64,000 nucleotides of DNA, taken from B46-G9 sp964548365. GTDB lineage: Bacteria; Desulfobacterota; DSM-4660; Desulfatiglandales; Desulfatiglandaceae. The stretch covers positions 1 through 64,000 of the forward strand of contig CAZJRD010000003.1 of NCBI GenBank assembly GCA_964548365.1, written 5' to 3'. Position numbers and translations under genes: made by a program. The notes beneath the pieces were generated by a model. That model was not told the DNA's origin. It made no database searches and was given only the letters and a program-made list of their open reading frames with translations. This document shows positions 18,727 to 27,296 of this stretch, in pieces; positions within the stretch are counted from its first letter, which is position 1, and the number at the start of each line of letters is the position of its first letter.

Positions 18727-19170
18727 TTACAAGAGGTAGGGGACCCTCATGTTGTAGCCTTTATACACGATGAATGTCTCCACCGACTGCACATCCTTGA
18801 TTTTTGATACCTCATCCGCATAGAAATCCAGCAAACGAAATTCCTCATTAAATAGGACCGTCAGCATCAGGTCAAACCGGCCGGTAACCACGCTCACGGA
18901 GACAACCCCTTTTATCCTGCTGAATTCCTCACCCTTGCTGATCAGGTTCATGGTTCCGAGCTTGACGCCGACAATGGCAACCCGGTGCCCTGGGAGCGCC
19001 TCCGGATCAACAAGCCCGGTGATAGTGAGGACTCCCTCCTCCGTCAGCCTCTTGACCCTCCCCCGTACGGTATTTTCTGAAACCCCCAGGCCCTTCGCGA
19101 CTTCTCTCAGGGATTTTCTGCCGTCCCGAAGGTGCCGAATGATGGCGATATTGCTTTCATCCATTTTCAT
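18727..19170 (-). CDS. Lrp/AsnC family transcriptional regulator
   Basis: The protein has an N-terminal winged helix-turn-helix (about residues 3-60, with LREVAKGLGVSENTVRGRVKRL as recognition region) and a C-terminal RAM/ACT-like ligand domain. Such regulators sense amino acids and form octamers on DNA. The start chosen is ATG 19170 (147 residues, the usual length). An upstream extension to a TTG at 19254 is not family-like. It is divergent from the GcvT-GlyA fusion gene, with 234 bp between starts. Glycine or serine is therefore a likely effector, and the one-carbon operon a likely target. Confidence 0.9.
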   Translation of the reverse strand: MKMDESNIAIIRHLRDGRKSLREVAKGLGVSENTVRGRVKRLTEEGVLTITGLVDPEALPGHRVAIVGVKLGTMNLISKGEEFSRIKGVVSVSVVTGRFDLMLTVLFNEEFRLLDFYADEVSKIKDVQSVETFIVYKGYNMRVPYLL

Positions 19171-19404
19171 TGGATTGTTCCCCGTGTGGCGATGATGGAA
19201 CATTCGACAAGTTACAAGCCCGTGCAGCCTGAATTCCCTCATGCCGCAACACAATTTATCAATATAAAAAATTCACTATTCTGTCAATAATCTTTTCATT
19301 TTTTGTGTTTTCTTCAGGATTAAGTGAAGTTTTTCTTGAAAATCTCAAGAACCAATGATAAGCAAAGAGAGTCGCAATAAAGCAGATCAAAGGGAGAACC
19401 TTTT
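19171..19404. promoter_or_regulatory. Divergent promoter region with candidate operator
   Basis: This AT-rich region lies between the Lrp-type gene and the GcvT-GlyA gene. A 19-bp inverted repeat with 7-bp arms (ttcttga, aaatc, tcaagaa) sits at 19333-19351, about 53 bases before the ATG at 19405. It is a plausible operator for the divergent regulator. AGGGAGAA at about 19389-19396 is the ribosome site of the fusion gene. Confidence 0.5.
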
Positions 19405-22059
19405 ATGTCAGACCTTTTAAGAACAGTTTTTTTCGAGCAACATGTGCAACTCGGCGCGAAAATGGTGGACTTCGGCGGATGGGAGATGCCCATCCAGTAC
19501 CCAAACGGCATCGTCTTCGAGCACCTTGAAACAAGAAAGGGAGCAGGCCTCTTTGATGTTTCACACATGGGGCGATTCCTCGTCAGGGGCGGGGATGCCC
19601 TGCCCTTTCTCCAGCATGTCCTCACCAACAATGGTGCCGCCCTCGATCCAAGAGAAACAGGCGCCCAGTACACACTCATTCCCAACGCCACGGGGGGCGC
19701 GGTAGACGATGCGTATCTCTACCGTTTTGATACCCGCGAGTACCTCCTCGTGGTGAACGCGTCGAACCGCTTGAAAAACTGGGACCACCTGCAGCCCCTT
19801 GCCGCCCAATTCCATGACCTGGAACTTGAAGACGCTACCAATGATATTGCCATGCTCGCCTTGCAGGGCCCCAAATCAAAGGAGATACTCACGCGCGTTA
19901 TGCAGTCGGGCATGTTTCCATCCCCCATCAGAAACGCCGTCGGGATAGTAGACATAGGAGGCGCGCAAGTAAAGATAGCACGCACCGGGTATACGGGAGA
20001 ACCACTCTGTTTCGAGTTGTTCGCAGACCGGGACGGCAGTTCGAAATTGTGGGATACCCTCCTCGGCGAAGGAGCTATTCCTGTTGGGCTTGGGGCCAGG
20101 GACACCCTCCGCCTTGAAGCCGGGCTTCCCCTGTACGGCCATGAACTCGGTGAAGACCCGGACGGGAAAGAGATCCCCATCCTGGCCGTCCCCATCACCA
20201 GGTTCGCCGTCAGTTTCTCACCCCTGAAAGGTGACTTTGTGGGAAGAGAAGCACTGGCAAGACAATTCGCGGCTCTTTCCAAGATCCTAAAGCGGGATTT
20301 TTCCTTCCGCTCGGATCTACCGCGGATCATCCAGCCCGTTGCCATTACCGGCAGGGGCATTGCCCGGGACGGCGCACGGGTCTTCAAAGACGACCACCAC
20401 GTCGGTTATGTCACCAGCGGAACCATGGTCCCGTACTGGATTTTTCAAGGGGAAGGCCTCCATTCTGTCCTGACCGATCAACACAAACTCCGGCCCATCT
20501 GCCTCACCTACATGGAGAGCGAGATCATTGAGGGCGAGGCCCTCCAACTCGAAATCCGTGGAAGACTGGTTGAAGCCGTGGTCGTTCCATTTCACCTCCG
20601 ATCAGAGGCCCCACCCTATGCACGCCCCATTGTGGTGGAAAAGGAAGTCCCGTCCCCGGAAGCCCGGGAACAGTACGACCGGGAAAAGCCGCTCTTGCTG
20701 CTCAAGAGGGCTGCGGAAAACACCTCCTGGCGACAGCGGGAATGTATCAACCTCATTCCATCAGAGATGACCATTTCCCCCATGGCACGAATTCTTTCCA
20801 TCATGGATCCCTCGTTCCGATATGCCGAGCACCGGGAGTCAAAGGCATTTTACGACGCCGATATATTCTATTACCAGGGGATTTCCTTCATCGAGGAAGT
20901 GGAATCGCTCCTCGAAATGGAGATGCGAAAATACCTGGGCTGTGAAGAGGTGGAAACCCGCCTGGTAAGCGGCCAGATGGCCAATACCGCTGTTTTCAGT
21001 GCCATGCTCGACTATTTAAACCGGGCTGATCGCCGGTCCGAACCCAGGCGCATCCGCCGCGTCATAAACAATTACCTCGGAACCGGCGGTCACCTGAGCG
21101 CCCAGCCCATGGGTGCCCTGCGCGATTTTGTAGCACGGGATCCCCTGACCGAACGGCCCGCGGTCATCAATTTTCCAGTACTGAGGGAGAACCCTTTCCA
21201 GATGGATGTTGCCGCGGCCCTGGAACTGATCGACCAGAAAAGACCCGAACTCATCATCCTCGGGAAGAGCATGGTGCTCCACCGGGAACCGGTTGAAGAA
21301 ATCAGCCGTTTTATCCGCGAACAGGACATAGACGCGGTGCTTATGTATGACATGGCCCACGTCCTCGGGCTGGTCGGGCCGCATTTCCAGGAACCTTTTC
21401 AGGAAGGTGCGGATCTGGTCACCGGCTCCACCCACAAGACCTTTTTCGGAACCCAGCGCGGTGTGGTGGGAAGCCGGTTCAGCGATGATGAAGAACGCTA
21501 CGAATTGTGGGAAGCCCTGCGGCGAAGGACCTTTCCGGGGTCAGTCTCCAATCACCATCTTGGGACCATGCTCGGGCTGCTTATGGCAACCTATGAAATG
21601 AACCATTTTAAGGATGACTATCAGCCGAAAGTTATGGCCAATGCCAAGGTCCTTGCCCGGGCCCTCAAGAATTCCGGTCTGGAGGTTGCCGGAGACCCGG
21701 CCATCGACTTCACCGAAACCCACCAGGTAGTGGTGCGAGTCGGCTACGCTCAAGGTCCGGAAGTAGCGCGCCGCCTGGAAGCAAATAACATTATCTGCAA
21801 CTACCAGACGGCACCCGAGGAAGAAGGCTTCACTGCGGCGGGCGCCCTGCGGTTGGGTGTCTCCGAAATGACCCGTTTTGGAATGGATGAGCAAGGATTT
21901 CAGACCGTTGCGTCCCTTCTGGCAACGGTCATCAATGACGCGAACGCATCTGTCGTGGAGGAGGTAAAGAAACTCAGGGAAGAGTACCGTGAATTGCAGT
22001 TCTGTTTCCGCGGGAATGACTATGAGGAGGCACTGCAGCGCCTCCATCAGTTCCTGTAA
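19405..22059 (+). CDS. Aminomethyltransferase (GcvT) fused to serine hydroxymethyltransferase-like domain
   Basis: The 884-residue protein joins two folate enzymes in one frame. Residues 1-405 are GcvT, the T protein of glycine cleavage: KMVDFGGWEMPIQYP at the start, D101/D102 at the position of the catalytic aspartate, RTGYTGEPLCFELF, and a C-terminal barrel domain. After a linker (about 405-430), residues about 430-884 form an SHMT-like PLP enzyme: NLIPSEMTIS, LGTGGHLS, YDMAH with D649, and TGSTHKTFFG with the PLP lysine K678. The SHMT half is divergent (for example SEM for the usual SEN), so exact activity is inferred. Joined, the two domains could pass methylene-tetrahydrofolate between glycine cleavage and serine synthesis. 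It heads an operon with a SerK-like kinase and a SerB-like protein and is divergent from an Lrp-type regulator. Confidence 0.92.
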   Translation: MSDLLRTVFFEQHVQLGAKMVDFGGWEMPIQYPNGIVFEHLETRKGAGLFDVSHMGRFLVRGGDALPFLQHVLTNNGAALDPRETGAQYTLIPNATGGAVDDAYLYRFDTREYLLVVNASNRLKNWDHLQPLAAQFHDLELEDATNDIAMLALQGPKSKEILTRVMQSGMFPSPIRNAVGIVDIGGAQVKIARTGYTGEPLCFELFADRDGSSKLWDTLLGEGAIPVGLGARDTLRLEAGLPLYGHELGEDPDGKEIPILAVPITRFAVSFSPLKGDFVGREALARQFAALSKILKRDFSFRSDLPRIIQPVAITGRGIARDGARVFKDDHHVGYVTSGTMVPYWIFQGEGLHSVLTDQHKLRPICLTYMESEIIEGEALQLEIRGRLVEAVVVPFHLRSEAPPYARPIVVEKEVPSPEAREQYDREKPLLLLKRAAENTSWRQRECINLIPSEMTISPMARILSIMDPSFRYAEHRESKAFYDADIFYYQGISFIEEVESLLEMEMRKYLGCEEVETRLVSGQMANTAVFSAMLDYLNRADRRSEPRRIRRVINNYLGTGGHLSAQPMGALRDFVARDPLTERPAVINFPVLRENPFQMDVAAALELIDQKRPELIILGKSMVLHREPVEEISRFIREQDIDAVLMYDMAHVLGLVGPHFQEPFQEGADLVTGSTHKTFFGTQRGVVGSRFSDDEERYELWEALRRRTFPGSVSNHHLGTMLGLLMATYEMNHFKDDYQPKVMANAKVLARALKNSGLEVAGDPAIDFTETHQVVVRVGYAQGPEVARRLEANNIICNYQTAPEEEGFTAAGALRLGVSEMTRFGMDEQGFQTVASLLATVINDANASVVEEVKKLREEYRELQFCFRGNDYEEALQRLHQFL

Positions 22060-22076
22060 TCTCTTGGGGAGCCTTC

Positions 22077-22955
22077 ATGTATCGCATCGAAACCGAAACC
22101 TTGGAACTGCAGTTGGAGATCGTACCGGTTTCCTCCCTGGTGCCGCACGAAGAAATTATCCCCCATGCAGTGGATGAGCTGATCCTCGAATTCAGCAATT
22201 GGACCAACCTGCAAAATCCTGTCATCGTGGATAACAACTCCATGGTCCTTGATGGACATCACCGTTTTTTCGTTTTCAAGGCCCTCCATTTCAATTATAT
22301 TCCGGTGTGCAGAATAAATTATCTCCGGGAATCGGTTCAGTTACGCTACTGGTTCAGAATCATTCAGCTCGCCGGCGGGGAGAATCAGGTACGCGCCGTT
22401 ACCGAGTCCATACACGCTTCTCTCCGCAGGATCCCCGACAAAAATGCCCTTGCTGAATTGATGCGAAAAAATCCTTACTGTTGGGGGATCCAGGGGCCGG
22501 ACGGGTGTGATTTGGTGACTTGCGATACCGGGACGGTCTGCGATGCCGCAAGCGCCTATAAGGCCCTGGAAGAATTTCAGACGAGGTTTCGAGAAAAAGG
22601 CGTGGACATCCAGTACATCCCTTGCCAGAATATTACAGAGCATGATCCGCCTGCCACGGAACCTGACCAGTTAATTATATGGACGCCCCAGATCACGAAA
22701 GAAATGGTGGTGGAGACGGTACGCCAAGGGAAAAAATTCCCTCCCAAAGCGACCCGGCACCTGGTCCCCGCTCGCCCCCTCCACGTGGACGTCCCCACCC
22801 GCTGGCTCAAAGAAGATACCCCAGTGGATGAAATAAACCGAAGATTCACGGAACTCCTGAAAAAGAAGGGCATCAAACGTTTCGGTCCCGGGCAGGTGGT
22901 CAATGGGAGATATTACGAAGAGGAGTTGTTCGTATTTTATGACAAGGAGAAATGA
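22077..22955 (+). CDS. SerK-like free L-serine kinase (ParB/sulfiredoxin fold)
   Basis: The protein resembles the ADP-dependent free serine kinase SerK of Thermococcus, which makes O-phospho-L-serine. The N-terminal ParB/Srx-like domain has PHEE (about 23-26) and VLDGHHRFFVF with D59, H61 and H62 in the catalytic DGHHR motif. The C-terminal part has KFPPKATRHLVPARP, matching the archaeal segment YSPKTTRHVLP as I remember it. It is not a partition ParB, as no DNA-binding helix-turn-helix is present. The protein is 292 residues, about 40-50 longer than the archaeal enzyme, with an extra cysteine-containing middle part. It starts 17 bases after the GcvT-GlyA stop and nearly overlaps the SerB-like gene. 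Both neighbours handle serine, which supports the call. Whether it uses ADP, ATP or pyrophosphate is open. Confidence 0.78.
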   Translation: MYRIETETLELQLEIVPVSSLVPHEEIIPHAVDELILEFSNWTNLQNPVIVDNNSMVLDGHHRFFVFKALHFNYIPVCRINYLRESVQLRYWFRIIQLAGGENQVRAVTESIHASLRRIPDKNALAELMRKNPYCWGIQGPDGCDLVTCDTGTVCDAASAYKALEEFQTRFREKGVDIQYIPCQNITEHDPPATEPDQLIIWTPQITKEMVVETVRQGKKFPPKATRHLVPARPLHVDVPTRWLKEDTPVDEINRRFTELLKKKGIKRFGPGQVVNGRYYEEELFVFYDKEK

Positions 22956-22956
22956 C

Positions 22957-24195
22957 ATGGAAACATCCAGGGCGGGCAGGCCGCTTATCACCCTTTCGGC
23001 AGTTGGTTTTGACTCCCCCGGTCTCGTTTCCAAGATTACCACCCGTATTTTGGAATTGGGGGGCAATATTCTTGATGTGGAAGAAAGTTGCAGGAGAAAT
23101 CTCTTTTCCATATTCCTTATCATTGATTTTTCTCGTTCGGAATGCTCGCAGGACGACCTGGAAAATAGCCTGAATGGCCTTGAATCCGAGACAGGCCTGA
23201 AGATCATGATCACAGAATATGACGGTGAACGGACCCACTGCATACCGGAAAAAGAGAAACACCTCGTCACCGTGCTCGGCCCTGACCGGCCGGGGATCAT
23301 GGCGAAGGTCTCCACGTTCTTTCATGAACGGATGATCAACATTCTGCGGGCCCGCATGATCGCTCGGGGAGACTTTTTCTCCATGGAGATGGTCGTTGAT
23401 ACCAGCTGGATGCCCGGGGAAACCGACGTGTCCAGGGAGCAGGCCATTGAGCACATGGCGGAAGAACTGCGGGAAACCTGCTGCACCATAAACCAGGGTG
23501 TGGTGATCCAGAGCCAGGATATCTTCCGGAAAATAAAAAAGCTGGTGGTCTTTGACGTGGAGTCAAGCCTGGTACAGGAAGAATCTCTCCGGGTATTCCT
23601 CGAGGGAATCCGGGAGAAACTGGGCCAGATTCCCGGAGGGATCCATTTTGTGGACAGGGGCGAGGACCAGTTTCAGGCTTTGGTTGAAAACGCCAGGAGC
23701 ATGAAAGGCATTCCCATCAAGGAAATAGAATCGTTCTCCAACATCCTCCAGCTCAATCCCGGGTCCTTTGAACTCATCAGAATCCTCAAATCCATGGGCT
23801 TCAAGATCGCGCTCCTCTCCAGCGGGTTCAATTTTTTCATCAAGGACATCCTGGAAGAGGCGGGAGTGGACTATGCCTTTTCAAACAGCCTCAAGATCGA
23901 TGAGAACGGCATCATCACCGGGGAACTGGGTGAACCCGTGATAACCAATGAAACAAAAAACGAACTCCTTGAGTTCATCATGAAGCTGGAAGGTATAGAA
24001 AGGGATCAAGTGATCGCCGTGGGGGACGGTTCCAGCCGCTCTCATTTCATCAAGAACGCGGGGCTCTCCATCGCGTTCAAGCCACGGGCCGCTGATATCA
24101 AAGCCGACGGCATTCTCAGCACAGGGCACATCACCAACGTGCTCTATTGCCTCGGAATCCCCAAAGAGGAACTGGAAAAATACGTCTGCCCGTGA
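22957..24195 (+). CDS. Tandem-ACT SerB-like HAD protein with altered catalytic motifs
   Basis: This 412-residue protein has two N-terminal ACT domains (about 8-90 and 100-185) and a C-terminal haloacid-dehalogenase domain like phosphoserine phosphatase SerB. HAD motif I reads FDVESS at 199-204, so the usual second aspartate is glutamate E202. Motif II LSSGF and a motif III lysine are present. Motif IV reads GDGSSR at 356-361 in place of GDGAND, so one magnesium aspartate is arginine R361. Classical phosphatase activity may be weak, changed or lost. The start is ATG 22957, with AAGGAG upstream, one base after the SerK-like stop. A role as a serine or phosphoserine sensor partner of the kinase is inferred. 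An alternative is a phosphatase with unusual geometry. Confidence 0.82.
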   Translation: METSRAGRPLITLSAVGFDSPGLVSKITTRILELGGNILDVEESCRRNLFSIFLIIDFSRSECSQDDLENSLNGLESETGLKIMITEYDGERTHCIPEKEKHLVTVLGPDRPGIMAKVSTFFHERMINILRARMIARGDFFSMEMVVDTSWMPGETDVSREQAIEHMAEELRETCCTINQGVVIQSQDIFRKIKKLVVFDVESSLVQEESLRVFLEGIREKLGQIPGGIHFVDRGEDQFQALVENARSMKGIPIKEIESFSNILQLNPGSFELIRILKSMGFKIALLSSGFNFFIKDILEEAGVDYAFSNSLKIDENGIITGELGEPVITNETKNELLEFIMKLEGIERDQVIAVGDGSSRSHFIKNAGLSIAFKPRAADIKADGILSTGHITNVLYCLGIPKEELEKYVCP

Positions 24196-24211
24196 TGCTC
24201 AACCTCATTCA

Positions 24212-25318
24212 TCATGACTCACGTGTTCCCGCTATGAACTCTTCGGTTCTCCTATAGGCCTCCGCGTCCGTATACTGGAGGGGAGGATGTTTCATGAAAA
24301 AAGAGGCGGGCGAATAGAGTACTCCCGCCGTGCCCCGGTCCAGGGCAAGTTTGCAGCACCGGATGGCGTCGATCACCACTCCCCCGGAATTCGGCGAATC
24401 TTCCACCGAGAGCCGCAACTCCAGGTTCATGGGGATATCCCCGAACAGCCTGCCCTCCATCCGTATAAAGGCTATCTTGTTGTCTTTCTGCCAGGCCACC
24501 CAGTCACTGGGCCCGATATGGATATTCTCGGCCATCAACCGGCCTTCCCCAAGCTGTGACTGCACTGCTTCAGTCTTAGATTCGCGCTTGGATACCAGGC
24601 GAGACCGGTCGAGCATATTCAGGAAATCGGTATTTCCACCGGTATTGAGCTGATAGGTCCTTTCGAGCTTTACCCCGCGCCGTTTGAACAGATTGGCAAG
24701 GACCCGGTGCACGATGGTTGCGCCAAGCTGTGATTTCACATCATCCCCTATCACAGGGAGTCCTTTCTCCGCGAAACGGTTTCCCCAGGCAGGATCGCTT
24801 GCTATGAAGACCGGCATGTTATTGATGAGGGCTACTCCTGCTTCGAGGGCACATTCGGCATAAAACTTCGCTGCCTGCTCTGAACCAACCGGCAGGTAAT
24901 TGAGGAGCATCTCTGCGTCTGAATCTTTGAGGAATGTAATCACGTCTGCCTTGGTAGCTTCCGGTTCCTCTGAAAGAACGAAGCGATACTGCTCATCATA
25001 CTCTTTCATATGGCCGGCAAATCCATCCAGGACCTTCCCCATTCGCACGGTCACTCCCTTTTCAGGAACAGACGGATGGATGGGTTTTGCACAGTTGGGG
25101 AGCTGGAAAATCGCCTCGGAGACATCCCTCCCCACCTTTCTATTGTCTATGTCGAATGCGGCAACAACATCGATATCGCCGGGAGTATATCCTCCAATAT
25201 CCCAATGCATGAAACCGTTTACTTCGCTTGCCTTGTTGTGCCGGTAATATTCAATGCCCTGGATAAGCGAACTCGCGCAGTTTCCGATTCCCACAATAGC
25301 AATCCTGATACTCTCCAT
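24212..25318 (-). CDS. ino1: Inositol-3-phosphate synthase
   Basis: The enzyme cyclises glucose 6-phosphate to 1L-myo-inositol 1-phosphate using NAD. The N-terminal NAD-binding motif is IRIAIVGIGNCASSLIQGI. The core family segments NTGGNTDFLNML, SDWVAWQKDNKIAFIRMEGRLFG and LELRLSVEDSPNSGGVVIDAIRCCKLALDRG are present, typical of the short bacterial and archaeal form (368 residues). AAAGGAGG precedes the ATG. It converges with the SerB-like gene at 16 bp. Products could feed inositol lipids or dialkyl/di-inositol phosphate solutes. Confidence 0.93.
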   Translation of the reverse strand: MESIRIAIVGIGNCASSLIQGIEYYRHNKASEVNGFMHWDIGGYTPGDIDVVAAFDIDNRKVGRDVSEAIFQLPNCAKPIHPSVPEKGVTVRMGKVLDGFAGHMKEYDEQYRFVLSEEPEATKADVITFLKDSDAEMLLNYLPVGSEQAAKFYAECALEAGVALINNMPVFIASDPAWGNRFAEKGLPVIGDDVKSQLGATIVHRVLANLFKRRGVKLERTYQLNTGGNTDFLNMLDRSRLVSKRESKTEAVQSQLGEGRLMAENIHIGPSDWVAWQKDNKIAFIRMEGRLFGDIPMNLELRLSVEDSPNSGGVVIDAIRCCKLALDRGTAGVLYSPASFFMKHPPLQYTDAEAYRRTEEFIAGTRES

Positions 25319-25568
25319 CTGGAAAGAACCTCCTTTCGGCTCAGCCCAAATTCATCACAAAACGGGCAAGCGGTCAACCCGGGTTGTTCCTCGCCGATTT
25401 TCGTCGCGAGACTCTCCGCCGTCACAGCAGATTATTGGCGAGAAATCCGGGTCAAGTCTAAAACCAGCGAATTTGCAAATCAGTTTCTCTCTTTGTCATT
25501 CCTCCAACCAATAGTTTAATCAATCGTTGAATCATGTCAAGCACATAACAACGGCATCACCACCGAAA

Positions 25569-27296
25569 TCACTGCTCCAGCTTACGGAGATTATCCCGCG
25601 CAAAAGTAATGTTCGAATCCAGCTCCAGGGCAAGGCGATAGTAACGGATCGCCTTTTCACGCTCTCCCAGGTCCCGGTAGTTGGAGCCGATATTGGCGTA
25701 GTCAATGGCCGAAGCCGGATCAATTTGAATGACCTTCTTGAAACACTCAATAGCCTTTTCATGTTCTTTCAAGGAATAATGGCAGAACCCCATAAGATTG
25801 TAGATATCCGTTCGATCAGGGTCGTATTTCTCCGCTTTATGGAGGACCTCGATGGCCTCCCGGTAGCGGCCCATTTCTTTGAGGCACACGCCCAAATAGG
25901 AATAGATGCTCGGGATATCTTCGTCCTTGGGATCCAGTGCAAGGGCCTTCGTGAAATGCGGTAGCGCTTCCGAAGGACTGCTCTGCCGGAGAAAGCTGTA
26001 TCCCAGGTAGAATTGCACAAAGTACTTTCCGGGGACTGCCTCATCCATTCGTTGAAGTTCCTTGATCGCCATTGTCTGGTCAACGCCTTCTGCAAGGAGC
26101 TTTGCTGAAAACATGGCCACGCTTGTTCCCAGGGCCCGTTCCCTGAAATGAGCGCCGGGCATGATGGTATAAAACGCAGGAATACCAAGCCTCGGGTGCG
26201 TCACATTGATAATGTTCACGTCCATCCCGACATGGGCAAGGGCCGACACGCAGTTCTCCACTTCCGTCTTGATGTTGTCACTGGAAAGATCCGGAAGACC
26301 GGAGAGTGTCACCACTTCTTCCGGTTCCATGATGAATGCACCTTCATCCAGGCTCTTGAGTTTCGGCAGACCGCTTGCCACATAATTAGAACTGCTGTTA
26401 AAATCGCCCGCAAGCTGGGCAACCTCCGTCAGGGCCCGACTCAAAGCCTTGTCCGGATTGGGGGTTGTCCCTGCCGTCCACACGATCTCGCTCTTTTCAG
26501 GGAAGGTAGCCGGATCATAGGCCAGCACACCCACCGAAGGGATACCGGTGTCCAGAGACAAATCAGAGGCAAAAATTCTTATCCCTGCCTTTTCATATTT
26601 CCGGAGCATCTCGCGAACCAGATGGTCCTTTGCGGATCCCAGATCTATCCCCGGAACCCCGAGCCTCTCCCGGCTCACCCTGCTTGACACGTGCCGTTCA
26701 ACCACCTCGCAAATCCCCTGGGAAACGGCTTCCTCTATGCAGTTTCCTGCTGACGGACCATTGAATTCGTTAATGGCGTAAAACCAGTTAAAGGGGACGA
26801 GGACGGGTTGTTCGCGGGTCAAGTTGTAGGCCCAGGTCCATTTGAGTGGAAGCCGGCTGAAAATTTCCAGGGCCTGCTCCACGTCCGGCCCCCGGTCGTG
26901 TACAGATTGGGCAATCTGTTCAAGAGACAGGGCCTGATCCTTCACATTCCGGAATTCATCCACGAAAAAGTTTTTCTGGTCCTTACAAAAGCTGAAGAAA
27001 CTGAATCGCTCTGCCAATTCCATGACCGCACTGGCCTCGGCCTGTTGGGGAGTTCCTCCCTTGCCCATCTGTTTCTTGGTCCCGATGACCGCTTCCGCGT
27101 CCCGGCCGCACACACTGAAGTAAACCGGGATATCCAGCCTCCCGTTGTCAATCCTCACGGTTTCTTCCAGGATATCCAGATCAACCTGTTTCAGCTTTTC
27201 TCGAAATCGCTTCACGGTCTCTTCAGGCGTGACTATTTTATCCTGATCAAGGGTATACCCCTTGTATGCATCCTGCAGTTTTACCTCATAAGGCAT
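25569..27296 (-). CDS. YcaO-domain protein with C-terminal TPR repeats
   Basis: The 575-residue protein has a YcaO domain (about 50-405) and four TPR-like repeats (about 425-570). YcaO enzymes use ATP to activate peptide amides and form azolines, thioamides or amidines. The ATP-site glutamates appear in the regions AEASAVMELAERF (about 86-98) and GNCIEEAVSQGICEVVERH (about 184-202). No E1-like partner, precursor peptide or TfuA gene is next to it, so this looks like the stand-alone group related to E. coli YcaO, which has been linked to RimO methylthiolation. GAGGAG precedes the ATG. The gene upstream is LarE, separated by a repeat-rich gap. Substrate unknown. Confidence 0.85.
   Translation of the reverse strand: MPYEVKLQDAYKGYTLDQDKIVTPEETVKRFREKLKQVDLDILEETVRIDNGRLDIPVYFSVCGRDAEAVIGTKKQMGKGGTPQQAEASAVMELAERFSFFSFCKDQKNFFVDEFRNVKDQALSLEQIAQSVHDRGPDVEQALEIFSRLPLKWTWAYNLTREQPVLVPFNWFYAINEFNGPSAGNCIEEAVSQGICEVVERHVSSRVSRERLGVPGIDLGSAKDHLVREMLRKYEKAGIRIFASDLSLDTGIPSVGVLAYDPATFPEKSEIVWTAGTTPNPDKALSRALTEVAQLAGDFNSSSNYVASGLPKLKSLDEGAFIMEPEEVVTLSGLPDLSSDNIKTEVENCVSALAHVGMDVNIINVTHPRLGIPAFYTIMPGAHFRERALGTSVAMFSAKLLAEGVDQTMAIKELQRMDEAVPGKYFVQFYLGYSFLRQSSPSEALPHFTKALALDPKDEDIPSIYSYLGVCLKEMGRYREAIEVLHKAEKYDPDRTDIYNLMGFCHYSLKEHEKAIECFKKVIQIDPASAIDYANIGSNYRDLGEREKAIRYYRLALELDSNITFARDNLRKLEQ

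Noticed and set aside
22077..22955. Chromosome-partition ParB
   Set aside because: The N-terminal fold is shared, but there is no helix-turn-helix, no parA or parS, and the C-terminus fits SerK.
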